In this document: in pieces, positions 43,537 to 51,949 of the stretch | Layout: each line of letters opens with the position of its first letter | Position numbering within the stretch: position 1 is the first letter of the stretch | Assembly: GCF_013868415.1 (NCBI RefSeq) | Contig: NZ_JACEMT010000049.1 | Span: 62,001-126,000 of the forward strand | Reading direction: 5' to 3' | DNA: 64,000 bases | DNA from: Marinobacterium marinum | GTDB lineage: Bacteria; Pseudomonadota; Gammaproteobacteria; Pseudomonadales; Balneatricaceae | Notes under the pieces: generated by a model | Databases searched by the model: none | Seen by the model: the letters and a program-made list of their open reading frames with translations, nothing else | What the model was told of the DNA's origin: nothing | Made by a program: the position numbers and the translations under genes

Positions 43537-44901
43537 TTAAGCCACCTGTTCCAGCGGACTGCCCATGCGGTCCAGCCAGTACTGGCGCTCACTGCCCAGT
43601 TCATCGGTGAGGACAAAGCCCTGCAGCAGCTGCTGGGCGTCGATGAACAGGGCTCGGGTGCCGCGATCGGTCTGTTCGATCTGCCAATCACCATCCAGAT
43701 CAGCGGCGGGTGCCTGCAGCGTCAGCGGGCAGGCGGGGGTTTTCACGATCACCGGCATCAGCGGGTAATGCGCCATGGTCGGGCGTCCCAGCAGGCCATC
43801 GGCCAGTGCCGGCAGGGCGGCATTGATCGGGGCCAGATAGGGCAGCAACTGGCCGTTGATTTCGGCACAGTCACCGATGGCGAAGACGTCCGGCAGGCTG
43901 GTTCTCAGGCCACCGTTGATCTTGATGCCGCGATTCACCTCGGCACCGGCGGCGGCCGCCAGTTCGGTACGCGCCCTGAGGCCCACCGCCGACAGCACAA
44001 GGTCGGTGTCGATGCGGTCGCCGTTTTCCAGTGTCAGCCGATAGCCTTCACCTTCACGCTCAACCGAAGCCACGGTGGTGTTCAGGCGCCAGCGTACGCC
44101 CTTGTCCTGCAGGCGGCTTTGCAGCTGCTCACCCACGGCCTGCGGGATCAGACGATCCATTGACCAGGCCGATAGGCCGATGACGTCCACTTCAATACCG
44201 GCGTTGGCCAGATCGTTGGCGAATTCACAGCCGATCAGGCCGTTGCCGATGATGCTGACGTGCTTGCGGCCCTGCAGGCGTTCGCGGAAGCGGCGGTAGT
44301 CCTGCAGATCGTTCACGCTGATCACGTCGTTGGCGCCATCGCCCTTCAGCGGCAGGCGGATTGGTGCGGCGCCTTGGGCCAGTACCAGTTTGCCGTAGGT
44401 CAGTTCGCCGGAGGCGGTGGACAGGGTCTTGTTCTTCGCATCGATGCCATACACCGGGCAACGGGTATGGATGCGGATGTTGAGTCGGGCCTCGATCGCC
44501 AGCGGGGTTTCCGTCACTAGCTCGGCGGCGGCCTTGTCGCGGGTGAAGGCGGTGGACAGGCCCGGCTTGGAGTAGTTGTGACCGTCGTCTGCGGTGAACA
44601 TGATGATCGGTGTCTGTTGGTCGCGCTGGCGCAGCGCCTCTGCCAGGCCGTAACCGGCGTAACCGGTGCCAATGATGACGATCGGCGGCTGCTGGGTGGC
44701 GACATTGATAACCGGCACCTCGACTTTCAGGTCCTGGCGGATCTCCATCATTTCGAAATCGGCCTTGCCGACCAGACAGTCGGGACATTTCCAGTCGTCG
44801 GGTACGTCTTCCCAACGGGTGCCCGGAGCGATTCCGTCAGCTGGCCAACCCTTGGCTTCGTCATAAATAAGTCCGCAAACGACACATAACCACTTTTTCA
44901 T
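43537..44901 (-). CDS. Rubredoxin fused to rubredoxin reductase
   Basis: 454-residue electron-transfer protein. Residues 1-50 are a complete rubredoxin with iron ligands C6, C9, C39 and C42. After a linker comes an FAD/NAD-dependent reductase: FAD-binding GTGYAG (78-83), second Rossmann motif SIIGNGLIGCEFA, and IGDCAEI for the FAD ribityl site. It would move electrons from NADH through FAD to its own rubredoxin. It is the last gene of a three-gene operon with an aldehyde dehydrogenase and a Rieske oxygenase, so it is the best candidate redox partner for the oxygenase; no ferredoxin reductase of the usual GbcB/CntB type is present. Confidence 0.88.
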   Translation of the reverse strand: MKKWLCVVCGLIYDEAKGWPADGIAPGTRWEDVPDDWKCPDCLVGKADFEMMEIRQDLKVEVPVINVATQQPPIVIIGTGYAGYGLAEALRQRDQQTPIIMFTADDGHNYSKPGLSTAFTRDKAAAELVTETPLAIEARLNIRIHTRCPVYGIDAKNKTLSTASGELTYGKLVLAQGAAPIRLPLKGDGANDVISVNDLQDYRRFRERLQGRKHVSIIGNGLIGCEFANDLANAGIEVDVIGLSAWSMDRLIPQAVGEQLQSRLQDKGVRWRLNTTVASVEREGEGYRLTLENGDRIDTDLVLSAVGLRARTELAAAAGAEVNRGIKINGGLRTSLPDVFAIGDCAEINGQLLPYLAPINAALPALADGLLGRPTMAHYPLMPVIVKTPACPLTLQAPAADLDGDWQIEQTDRGTRALFIDAQQLLQGFVLTDELGSERQYWLDRMGSPLEQVA

Positions 44902-44993
44902 GATTCGGCCCTACCTTTTCTTATTAGAGAGGGGCGCCGCCGTGACGGCACCCTTTTTTCTGTTGCAGTTAACGCTTTTGAACATCTGTGCGC

Positions 44994-46436
44994 TTAGCGA
45001 GCGACACGAATGGCGACGTTCTTGGTACGCACATAGCTGTACAGGGCTTCCTGACCCTTCTCGCGGCCGTAGCCGGAGAGGCGGTTGCCGCCGAACGGCG
45101 TTTCGATGCCGCCGGCAAACCATTCGTTGACGAACACCTGACCCGCATCCAGTGCCTGGGAGGCGCGCATGGCACGGCTGATGTCCTGGGTGAACACACC
45201 CGCAACCAGACCGTAGTCGGTGGCGTTGGCCAGTTCGAAGGCTTCTTCCTCGGTATCAAACGGCGTGATGGCGATCACCGGACCGAACACCTCTTCGGTG
45301 AACAGGCGCATCTCGGTGGTCACGTCCGCGAATACAGTCGGCTGTACGAAGGCACCGGGCAGGCCCTCAACGGCACTGCCGCCGCAGACCAGACGGGCAC
45401 CGTCTTCGATGGCGTCAGCACAGATCTTGAGGATGCCGTCACGCTGCTGCATGGAGACGACGGGTGTCAGATCCGGGTTGTCCTTGCCGGCGCCGATACT
45501 CAGGCCGGTGGCCAGTTCGGCAACGCGACCGACGACTTCATCATAGATGTCGCGGTGAACCAGCAGGCGCGACATGGCGGAGCAAACCTGACCGGCGTTG
45601 AAGAAAATGCCCCAGCGCACGCTGCTGATCAGCTGGTCCAAATCGGCATCCGGGAAAGCCACAGCGGCGGACTTGCCGCCCAGTTCCATGATGCAGGGAA
45701 CCGAGTTCTCGGCCGCATCCCGCATGATGGAGCGACCGGTCGGCACCGAGCCGGTGAACACGATCTGGTTGGTTTCCGTGTGGGACACCAGCGCGGCACC
45801 GATCTTGCGGCCGGGACCGGCCAGCACGCTCAGCGCGCCCTTGGGCAGGCCGGCACGTTCGCAGGCTGTCGCCAGCAGGGTGATCGCCAGCGGCGAGATT
45901 TCCGGCGACTTGACGATCACCGCGTTGCCGGCGGCCAGGGCCGGAGCCAGGGAGCGAGCGCAGATGGAGACCGGGAAGTTCCAGGGCACGATCTGCACCG
46001 AGATGCCCTGAGGCTCGTAGGTGGTGAAGTCGACATAGTCTTCACCCAGCGGGATCGACTTGCCTTCGATCTTGTCGGTCATGCCGGCGTAGTACTCGAA
46101 GTAGCGTGCGGCTTCTTCGAACTCGTCGCGGGCGTCATTGACGGATTTGCCGTTTTCGCGGGAGGCCAGCACGGCACCTTCTTCGACCAGCTTGCGGATC
46201 TCCTGACCGATACGGTACATCAGCTCGGAGCGACGCGCCGGACGCTGGCGGGTCAAGACGCCGGATTTGACGCATGTGCGTGCGGCCTGCACGGCATCTT
46301 CAGCATCGTCCAGCGTAGCGCTGGCGATGGTGGCAAACACGCTGTCGGTAGAGGGGTCTCGGACTTCAATCCGGGTTGCGCTGTCGCGCCATTCACCGCC
46401 GATGAAGTTGAGCCAGTGATTTTCGTTGTTCAGCAT
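44994..46436 (-). CDS. NAD(P)-dependent aldehyde dehydrogenase
   Basis: 480-residue enzyme of the betaine-aldehyde/succinate-semialdehyde dehydrogenase type. Cofactor region VPWNFPVSICARSLAPALAA, FTGSVPTGR loop, catalytic Glu in MELGGKS and nucleophile C285 in AGQVCSAMSR. GAAGGACAG precedes the ATG. It sits between a Rieske oxygenase and the rubredoxin-reductase fusion, so it probably oxidises the aldehyde released by oxygenative C-N cleavage (for example malic semialdehyde if the substrate is carnitine). Confidence 0.9.
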   Translation of the reverse strand: MLNNENHWLNFIGGEWRDSATRIEVRDPSTDSVFATIASATLDDAEDAVQAARTCVKSGVLTRQRPARRSELMYRIGQEIRKLVEEGAVLASRENGKSVNDARDEFEEAARYFEYYAGMTDKIEGKSIPLGEDYVDFTTYEPQGISVQIVPWNFPVSICARSLAPALAAGNAVIVKSPEISPLAITLLATACERAGLPKGALSVLAGPGRKIGAALVSHTETNQIVFTGSVPTGRSIMRDAAENSVPCIMELGGKSAAVAFPDADLDQLISSVRWGIFFNAGQVCSAMSRLLVHRDIYDEVVGRVAELATGLSIGAGKDNPDLTPVVSMQQRDGILKICADAIEDGARLVCGGSAVEGLPGAFVQPTVFADVTTEMRLFTEEVFGPVIAITPFDTEEEAFELANATDYGLVAGVFTQDISRAMRASQALDAGQVFVNEWFAGGIETPFGGNRLSGYGREKGQEALYSYVRTKNVAIRVAR

Positions 46437-46498
46437 AATTCTGTCCTTCGTCCGTCAGTGGCCGACCCGGCGCACCGCCGGATCGGTCCCGTCATGGA

Positions 46499-47683
46499 TC
46501 AGTCGTTGTTGATGGCGGCGTACTTGTCGGCAACCCAGCCGTGGAAGTGGTGGGTCGGGCCGTCCAGTACCGGCGAGAACACACCGCCGGTGAAGCCCGG
46601 TGACTGGCGTCCCGCCTGCATGCCTTCAACGGCAAAGATGTCTTCACCGAAGACCACTTTCCAGGCTTCCAGCTGGGAGTGGCGGCAGGCGGCGTACTCG
46701 TCACCACAGGCCTCTTCACCGACGTAGAACAGGCGCAGGTTTTCGACGGTGACGTCCTTCTTGCGCGGCTCCAGAATGATGGCGAAGAAGTGATCCGCCT
46801 GCATGCCCAGCATCACGTTGGGGTACAGCGACACGTACTCGGCATGACGCAGGCGGTCCTGTGGCCAGCTCGGGAAGCGCGGCAGACGGGTACCGGCCAC
46901 GTCGGACAGGTTGTAGTTGTAGCTGCCCTGACCGGACATGTCGTCGTTGATGATCAGGTTGTAGTGCTGATCCAGCGGCGAGTAGGTGTTCAGGCTCGGG
47001 TGTACCCAGGGCAAATGGTAGGCTTCGCAGTAATTTTCGATCGCCAGTTTCCAGTTGCAGTTCACTTCCAGTTGCATCTGGCTGCCGGTTGGCGCGATGT
47101 GCAGGTTGTCCCAGCCATCCTTGCCACAGAACTCGCTCCAGCGCTGTATCAGCGGCTCGATATGTTCTGCGAACGGCTGGGCATCACCGGACAGGTTGAT
47201 GAACACCATGCCGGCCCACACATGGGAACGTACTTCGCGCAAGCCATGCTTCTCGCAGACAAAGCCTTCTGCCTTGTGAACGCCGACGCCGCCGATGTGC
47301 GGGGTGCCTTTCAGGTTGCCATTCAGGTCGTAGGTCCAGGAGTGGTAGGGGCAGCGCACCATGCCTTCCACTTCGGTTTCTTCGGTCAGCAGGATCATGC
47401 CGCGGTGGCTGCAGACGTTGTGGAACACCTTGTACTCGCCGTCGCGGTTGCGCATGATCGCCAGCGGCAGGCCCATGAAATCGACCGGCTTGGCAAAGCC
47501 GTTGGTCGGCAGGTCACTGGTGAAGCCAAGGGCGGCCCAGGTTTTGCCCAGTACTTCGTCGCGTTCCAGCTTGAACAGCGTTTCGTCGGTGTAGACCGCA
47601 TTGGGCATGCCGGCAGCTGTAGCCAGAGGCTTGCGCACGTCGTCCAGGGTGGTCATCGGGATGGTGTGAGATGTTATTGTCAT
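46499..47683 (-). CDS. Rieske oxygenase for a quaternary amine (GbcA/CntA/Stc2-like)
   Basis: 394 residues from the ATG at 47683 (GGAGAG upstream). The Rieske [2Fe-2S] ligands are C91/H93 in CSHRG and C111/H114 in CPYHSW; the mononuclear iron site includes H223 and H228 in NYCEAYHLPWVH. The residue bridging to the Rieske cluster is Glu (E220) where aromatic-ring dioxygenases have Asp, a feature of the enzymes acting on carnitine, glycine betaine or proline betaine. Context with a divergent BCCT transporter supports oxidative cleavage or demethylation of such a compound. Which one cannot be decided from sequence. Confidence 0.87.
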   Translation of the reverse strand: MTITSHTIPMTTLDDVRKPLATAAGMPNAVYTDETLFKLERDEVLGKTWAALGFTSDLPTNGFAKPVDFMGLPLAIMRNRDGEYKVFHNVCSHRGMILLTEETEVEGMVRCPYHSWTYDLNGNLKGTPHIGGVGVHKAEGFVCEKHGLREVRSHVWAGMVFINLSGDAQPFAEHIEPLIQRWSEFCGKDGWDNLHIAPTGSQMQLEVNCNWKLAIENYCEAYHLPWVHPSLNTYSPLDQHYNLIINDDMSGQGSYNYNLSDVAGTRLPRFPSWPQDRLRHAEYVSLYPNVMLGMQADHFFAIILEPRKKDVTVENLRLFYVGEEACGDEYAACRHSQLEAWKVVFGEDIFAVEGMQAGRQSPGFTGGVFSPVLDGPTHHFHGWVADKYAAINND

Positions 47684-48085
47684 GATGTCTCTCCACATAC
47701 CGCCAGTGATGGCTTGGGTGTTTTAAAAAAAGCCGGTTGCATTGACAGGGCTCAAGGAAATACCGGCTGCCTGTGGAGCAGATATTGGGATAGACACACA
47801 TTCGTCACAAACGATTTTTACGCCCTGCATGCATTACAAAAACTCATGACCCTCCCGGAACGCTCGTTTTTGCATGTGCGTAATGATCAGGGCTGATTAC
47901 AGAGTCATTACCAAAGCTCATTAACCCATTCGCAAAATTAGTTTGATGCAGGTCAATATTTTCCGCAGGATGCTTCCACTGCATGTTGCACGCATGTGGT
48001 TGTTACCGCTGAGCCTCGGGTTCGGGTGGTAGCCGCACCCGGCCTGGCCGGGTGCCGACAATAATAATTAGATGGAGACGACCCA
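47684..48085. other. Divergent promoter region, 402 bp
   Basis: It separates the leftward Rieske operon from the rightward BCCT gene. It contains a TTGACA hexamer at 47742-47747, an AT-rich centre, a GTAAT-N11-ATTAC inverted repeat at 47880-47900, and AGATGGAGACG before the BCCT start. No gene is visible. It is the likely control region for both transcription units. Confidence 0.55.
47880..47900. promoter_or_regulatory. Candidate LysR-type operator
   Basis: GTAAT-N11-ATTAC has the T-N11-A form of LysR-regulator sites and is followed by a further ATTAC at 47908. It lies between the Rieske operon and the BCCT gene, and the LysR gene at 49904 is the obvious regulator. Confidence 0.4.
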
Positions 48086-49786
48086 ATGAAAAACGACTCC
48101 GGCCTTGTGCGGGGCATCGATCCCACGGTCACGATCATTTCCAAGATCCTGGTCATTGGCTTCGTGATTTTCTGTGGCCTGATGGCGAAGGAGGCGGGCG
48201 CTTTCTTCCAGCAGGTGTCTGACAGCATCCTCAACAACTTCAAATGGTTCTACCTGAGCCTTGTTAGCGGCGTACTCTGTCTGCTGGTTTGGTTGATGTT
48301 TAGCCGTTTTGGTCATATCCGCCTGGGGCGGGACGATGAAACCCCTGAGTTCAGCTACCGTTCCTGGCTGGCGATGCTGTTCAGCGGTGGCATGGGTATT
48401 GGCTTGATCTTCTGGTCGGTGGCCGAGCCGATGTGGCACTACGCCGGTAATCCGTTTGCCGAAGCGGGGCTCAGCAATGAAGCGGCCCAGACGGCGATGC
48501 GGATCACCTTCTTCCACTGGGGCCTCCATCCCTGGGCAATCTTCATCATCGTGGCGCTGACCATGGCCTACTTTGCCTACCGCAAGGGGCTGCCGCTGAC
48601 CATGCGCTCGGTGCTGTATCCGTTGATCGGCGATCGCATCTACGGTCCCATCGGTCACACCGTCGACATCCTGACGGTCGCCATTACCGCCTTTGGTGTG
48701 TCCCAGTCGCTGGGGCTGGGCGTGATTCAGATGAACTCCGGCTTGAACAATGTGCTGGGGATGGAGATCAGCGTGGGTAACCAGCTGATCATGATCGGCC
48801 TGATCAGTTTCCTGGCCATTCTGTCTGTCTTGTCCGGCGTTGGCCGTGGTATCCGTCTGCTGTCCGAGTGGAACATGCTGCTGTCGATTTTGCTGGTGCT
48901 GGTGGTATTGGCCGTGGGTCCGACCCGCTACATTCTGCACACCCTGATTGAAGGCACTGGTGACTATCTGGGCAACATCGTATCGCTCAGTATCTGGAGC
49001 GATGCTCAGGATGACAGCGGCTGGCAGAACTGGTGGACCGCGTTCTACTGGCCCTGGTGGATGACCTGGTCACCGTTCGTGGGCATGTTCATTGCGCGTA
49101 TCTCCCGTGGCCGCACCATCCGCGAGCTGATCATGGGGGCCTTGATTGTGCCCACACTGGTCACTTTTGTCTGGATGTCCGTGTTTGGTGGCTCAGCCCT
49201 GAAAATGGAGCAGAATGATCGGCTGGCGCATCAGGCGCAGGTGGAATCCGGTGAACTGGTTGGCGCGGATGCCGAGTTCAAGGGCGGCGACATTCTGCTG
49301 GCGACCAAGGCAGAAACTACATCGGCGGTGTTCACGCTGTTTGAAAAGATCGATGAGGGTTTTCTGGGTGAGATGCTGAGTTTGATGGTGGTGTTGCTGC
49401 TGGCGACCTACTTCATCACCTCGGCCGACTCGGGTACGCTGGTGCTCTGTACTCTGAACTCGCGTGGCAGTCCCGAGCCGCCGATGGTGCTGCGTGTGGT
49501 CTGGGGCGTGATGCAGGCATTCATTGCCGGGGGACTGCTTTATGCAGGTGGCCTCAAGGCGGTGCAGACCGCCTCGATTGCAGCGGGTCTGCCGATCGCC
49601 GTGCTGACCCTGGTCATGTCCATCGCGCTCATCAAAGCGCTGCGACAGGAAGATCCGGTGCTGGCGCCCTTGCCGGGCCATCGGGCACCGGTACCCACCC
49701 CGTCGGTGGAGCGGTTCGAAGCGCGTGCCGAAGCCGGCAATCGGCTGGAACCGGCGCCGGTATTGCTCAGGGCCAGCGGTGACTGA
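48086..49786 (+). CDS. BCCT-family betaine/carnitine/choline transporter
   Basis: 566-residue inner-membrane transporter with about 12 membrane segments. The BCCT signature is complete: GGMGIGLIFWSVAEPMWHY (TM4 with the substrate-box aromatic residues) and WPWWMTWSPFVGMFIARISR (TM8), and TYFITSADSGTLVL. It imports quaternary amines using Na+ or H+. It faces the Rieske oxygenase operon across the promoter region, so it very likely supplies that enzyme's substrate. The C-terminal tail (about 510-566) is polar. Confidence 0.93.
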   Translation: MKNDSGLVRGIDPTVTIISKILVIGFVIFCGLMAKEAGAFFQQVSDSILNNFKWFYLSLVSGVLCLLVWLMFSRFGHIRLGRDDETPEFSYRSWLAMLFSGGMGIGLIFWSVAEPMWHYAGNPFAEAGLSNEAAQTAMRITFFHWGLHPWAIFIIVALTMAYFAYRKGLPLTMRSVLYPLIGDRIYGPIGHTVDILTVAITAFGVSQSLGLGVIQMNSGLNNVLGMEISVGNQLIMIGLISFLAILSVLSGVGRGIRLLSEWNMLLSILLVLVVLAVGPTRYILHTLIEGTGDYLGNIVSLSIWSDAQDDSGWQNWWTAFYWPWWMTWSPFVGMFIARISRGRTIRELIMGALIVPTLVTFVWMSVFGGSALKMEQNDRLAHQAQVESGELVGADAEFKGGDILLATKAETTSAVFTLFEKIDEGFLGEMLSLMVVLLLATYFITSADSGTLVLCTLNSRGSPEPPMVLRVVWGVMQAFIAGGLLYAGGLKAVQTASIAAGLPIAVLTLVMSIALIKALRQEDPVLAPLPGHRAPVPTPSVERFEARAEAGNRLEPAPVLLRASGD

Positions 49787-49842
49787 AAAGTGACGGACGC
49801 GCTGGGCTCGTTATCCCGATCCTTTCTATAATACAGTGTAAC

Positions 49843-49865
49843 AAGGGCCCGTCTGTCGGGCCCTT
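49843..49865 (+). terminator. Terminator-like hairpin after the BCCT gene
   Basis: AAGGGCCCG-TCTGT-CGGGCCCTT, a perfect 9-bp stem 57 bp after the stop codon. The T run is limited to the stem's own TT, so termination may be incomplete and allow read-through into the LysR gene. Confidence 0.6.
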
Positions 49866-49903
49866 CACAATAATAATGACCCAACCTGACAGAGATACCG
49901 CAG

Positions 49904-50827
49904 TTGAAAATCAAACCACTGCCCCCCCTCAACAGTCTGGTGGCCTTTGAAGCGGCCGCCCGACACCTCAGTTTTACCCAGGCGGCGATTGAGTTGAGTG
50001 TGACTCAGGGGGCCGTTAGCCGCCAGATTCGCCACCTTGAAGACTACTTGGGGCGCTCGCTTTTTATCCGCGACAAGCGCAGCCTGTCGCTGACCCAGAC
50101 CGGCGAGGACTACTTCTTCAGTGTGCAGCAATCGCTGCAGCTGCTGGCCAATGCCACCGGAGAGGTGCTGCAGTGGCAGGACAACAAGCAGATCACGGTC
50201 GTGACCTCCAACGCCATGGCGTCGCTTTGGCTGTTGCCGCGACTGGCGGACTTTCAGGAGCGTCACCCCGATATCGATGTGCGCATTTTTGCCAATGACA
50301 CCCTGAAAGGGGTGCGGCCGTCCGAATTTGACGTAGCGTTGTTCTACTACCGCAAGCCACCGGCGGATATGGATGCCACGCCGCTGTTTCGGGAGCGGGT
50401 ATTTCCGGTGTGCAGCCCGCAGTTCCTCGAACGGCAGGAGCTGGATGTGCCTGAAGAAATCTTCTCGACCACGCTGCTGTGGCTGGATTCCGACAAGGAC
50501 TGGCTGGGTTGGACCGAGTGGTTTCAGCAAGTCGATCTCAAGCCGGCACCGCCCAAACGGCGACTCAACCTCAATAACTACCCAATGCTGATTCAGGCCG
50601 CCCTGAACGGGCAGGGGGTGGCGCTGGGCTGGGAGCAGCTGATCTGCAATTACCTGGACAGTGGCCTGCTGGTTCGACCGGTGCCGACCGAACTCAACAC
50701 CGAAGCCTGTTTCTACATGCTGGAACCGGAGATGACCTTCCGCCGTAAGCCCGGTGTGGATGAATTCCGGGTATGGTTGCTGGAATTGGTTACGGCGGAG
50801 CAGATGGCAACCGGTGTGTCGGTCTGA
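49904..50827 (+). CDS. LysR-family (GcvA-like) transcriptional regulator
   Basis: 307 residues from a TTG start; the family N-terminus KIKPLPPLNSLVAFEAAARH follows at once and no ATG is available. The helix-turn-helix is in LSFTQAAIELSVTQGAVSRQ (about 23-42), with the substrate-binding domain from about 90 (ITVVTSNAMASLWLLPRL). The GcvA subgroup often controls amine and glycine betaine metabolism. Its position downstream of the BCCT gene and opposite the Rieske operon makes it their likely regulator. Convergent with the next LysR gene, 1 bp apart. Confidence 0.88.
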   Translation: MKIKPLPPLNSLVAFEAAARHLSFTQAAIELSVTQGAVSRQIRHLEDYLGRSLFIRDKRSLSLTQTGEDYFFSVQQSLQLLANATGEVLQWQDNKQITVVTSNAMASLWLLPRLADFQERHPDIDVRIFANDTLKGVRPSEFDVALFYYRKPPADMDATPLFRERVFPVCSPQFLERQELDVPEEIFSTTLLWLDSDKDWLGWTEWFQQVDLKPAPPKRRLNLNNYPMLIQAALNGQGVALGWEQLICNYLDSGLLVRPVPTELNTEACFYMLEPEMTFRRKPGVDEFRVWLLELVTAEQMATGVSV

Positions 50828-50828
50828 G

Positions 50829-51806
50829 TTATTCGGCCGGTTCCAGGGCATGGTATTCCAGCCAGGGGGCATGGTGTTGCAGGTCGCCCAGCACTGGTCC
50901 CAGCATCTGCTGATGAATATGGCGGGCAATAGTCGCCGGAATATCACCCAGCTCATCTCGGCGGGCCAGCAAATGCAGATGGCGTGCATGTCGGCTGTCA
51001 TCCAGTGGCAGCAAATGAACCCCCCTGGTATGGGGGGCAACCTGTGCCAGGCAGAGTGCGCTGATGATGCCCCAACTGTGTCCGTCCTGCACAAACCGCA
51101 TTAATGTATGGGTGTCATCGGTTTCATAACGTACCTGAGCCAGTAATCCCATGCGCCTGAGTGCGACTTCTGTTATGGCGCCGATATGGGTGTTGCGCCC
51201 GTAGCGGATCAAAGGATGCATCAGGGCCAGGTGGGCCAAGGTGTCTCGTGACAGGGGCGTGGTCGGCAGGTCGATATGTTCGGGAATGGCCAGCAGTAAA
51301 GGGTCCCTGAACAGCAGGTGGCGTTCCAGCCCGTCAATGTCAGGCAAGGGGGCATTGGACACCAGAATATCCACTTCCCGATTGAGAAACGACTGGGTCA
51401 GCGAAGGGGTCAGCCCGCTGCGCAGTGTCAGTTGTTCGATGCGCGCTCCCATTTGTGCAATCAGGCGGCTGCCGAAGACTTCCGAACAGGAGGTTACCAG
51501 CCCCAGGCGGCACTGAATCAAGCCTTGTTGTGCCGCGCCGCGGACCTGATTAGCCAGGCGACGAAGGTCGCCGAGCAGGGTGTCGGCCTGCTGTTTTAAT
51601 ACCTGGCCGGCTGCGGTAAGGCGCAAGGGACGGGTACGTCGGATTACCAGTGCCGTCCCGAGTTGAGTTTCCAGCTGCTTGAGCGTTTGCGAGACGGCGG
51701 ACTGTGTCACATTCAGCCGTTGTGCGGCATCGGTGAGCGAATCGGACTCGGCGATACAGACAAAGCAGGCAAGGGCATGGGTGTCGATCAATGGTGAGGC
51801 TTTCAT
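50829..51806 (-). CDS. LysR-family transcriptional regulator
   Basis: 325-residue regulator with the N-terminal helix-turn-helix SLTDAAQRLNVTQSAVSQTL (about 22-41) and a LysR effector domain (from about 92). It is divergent from a flavin amine oxidase gene across about 140 bp of AT-rich DNA, so it most likely controls that operon. The gap contains TTTAATTAATGATTGATC and related AT-rich repeats suitable for T-N11-A sites. Confidence 0.88.
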   Translation of the reverse strand: MKASPLIDTHALACFVCIAESDSLTDAAQRLNVTQSAVSQTLKQLETQLGTALVIRRTRPLRLTAAGQVLKQQADTLLGDLRRLANQVRGAAQQGLIQCRLGLVTSCSEVFGSRLIAQMGARIEQLTLRSGLTPSLTQSFLNREVDILVSNAPLPDIDGLERHLLFRDPLLLAIPEHIDLPTTPLSRDTLAHLALMHPLIRYGRNTHIGAITEVALRRMGLLAQVRYETDDTHTLMRFVQDGHSWGIISALCLAQVAPHTRGVHLLPLDDSRHARHLHLLARRDELGDIPATIARHIHQQMLGPVLGDLQHHAPWLEYHALEPAE

Positions 51807-51949
51807 TATAAGTTTAATTAATGATTGATCTTAGATTTTGTCGATATTGTTATTTATTGTAGATAAATTAATGCAGACTGCAATAATCGATGGTGTGAGG
51901 CGTACCGAATTGCGCCGTGATCGAATCCTTTAAGCCGAGTGGCACCATC

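Noticed and set aside
44988-46727. A 579-codon plus-strand frame opposite the aldehyde dehydrogenase
   Set aside because: Antisense shadow of an enzyme with full catalytic motifs; no family features of its own.
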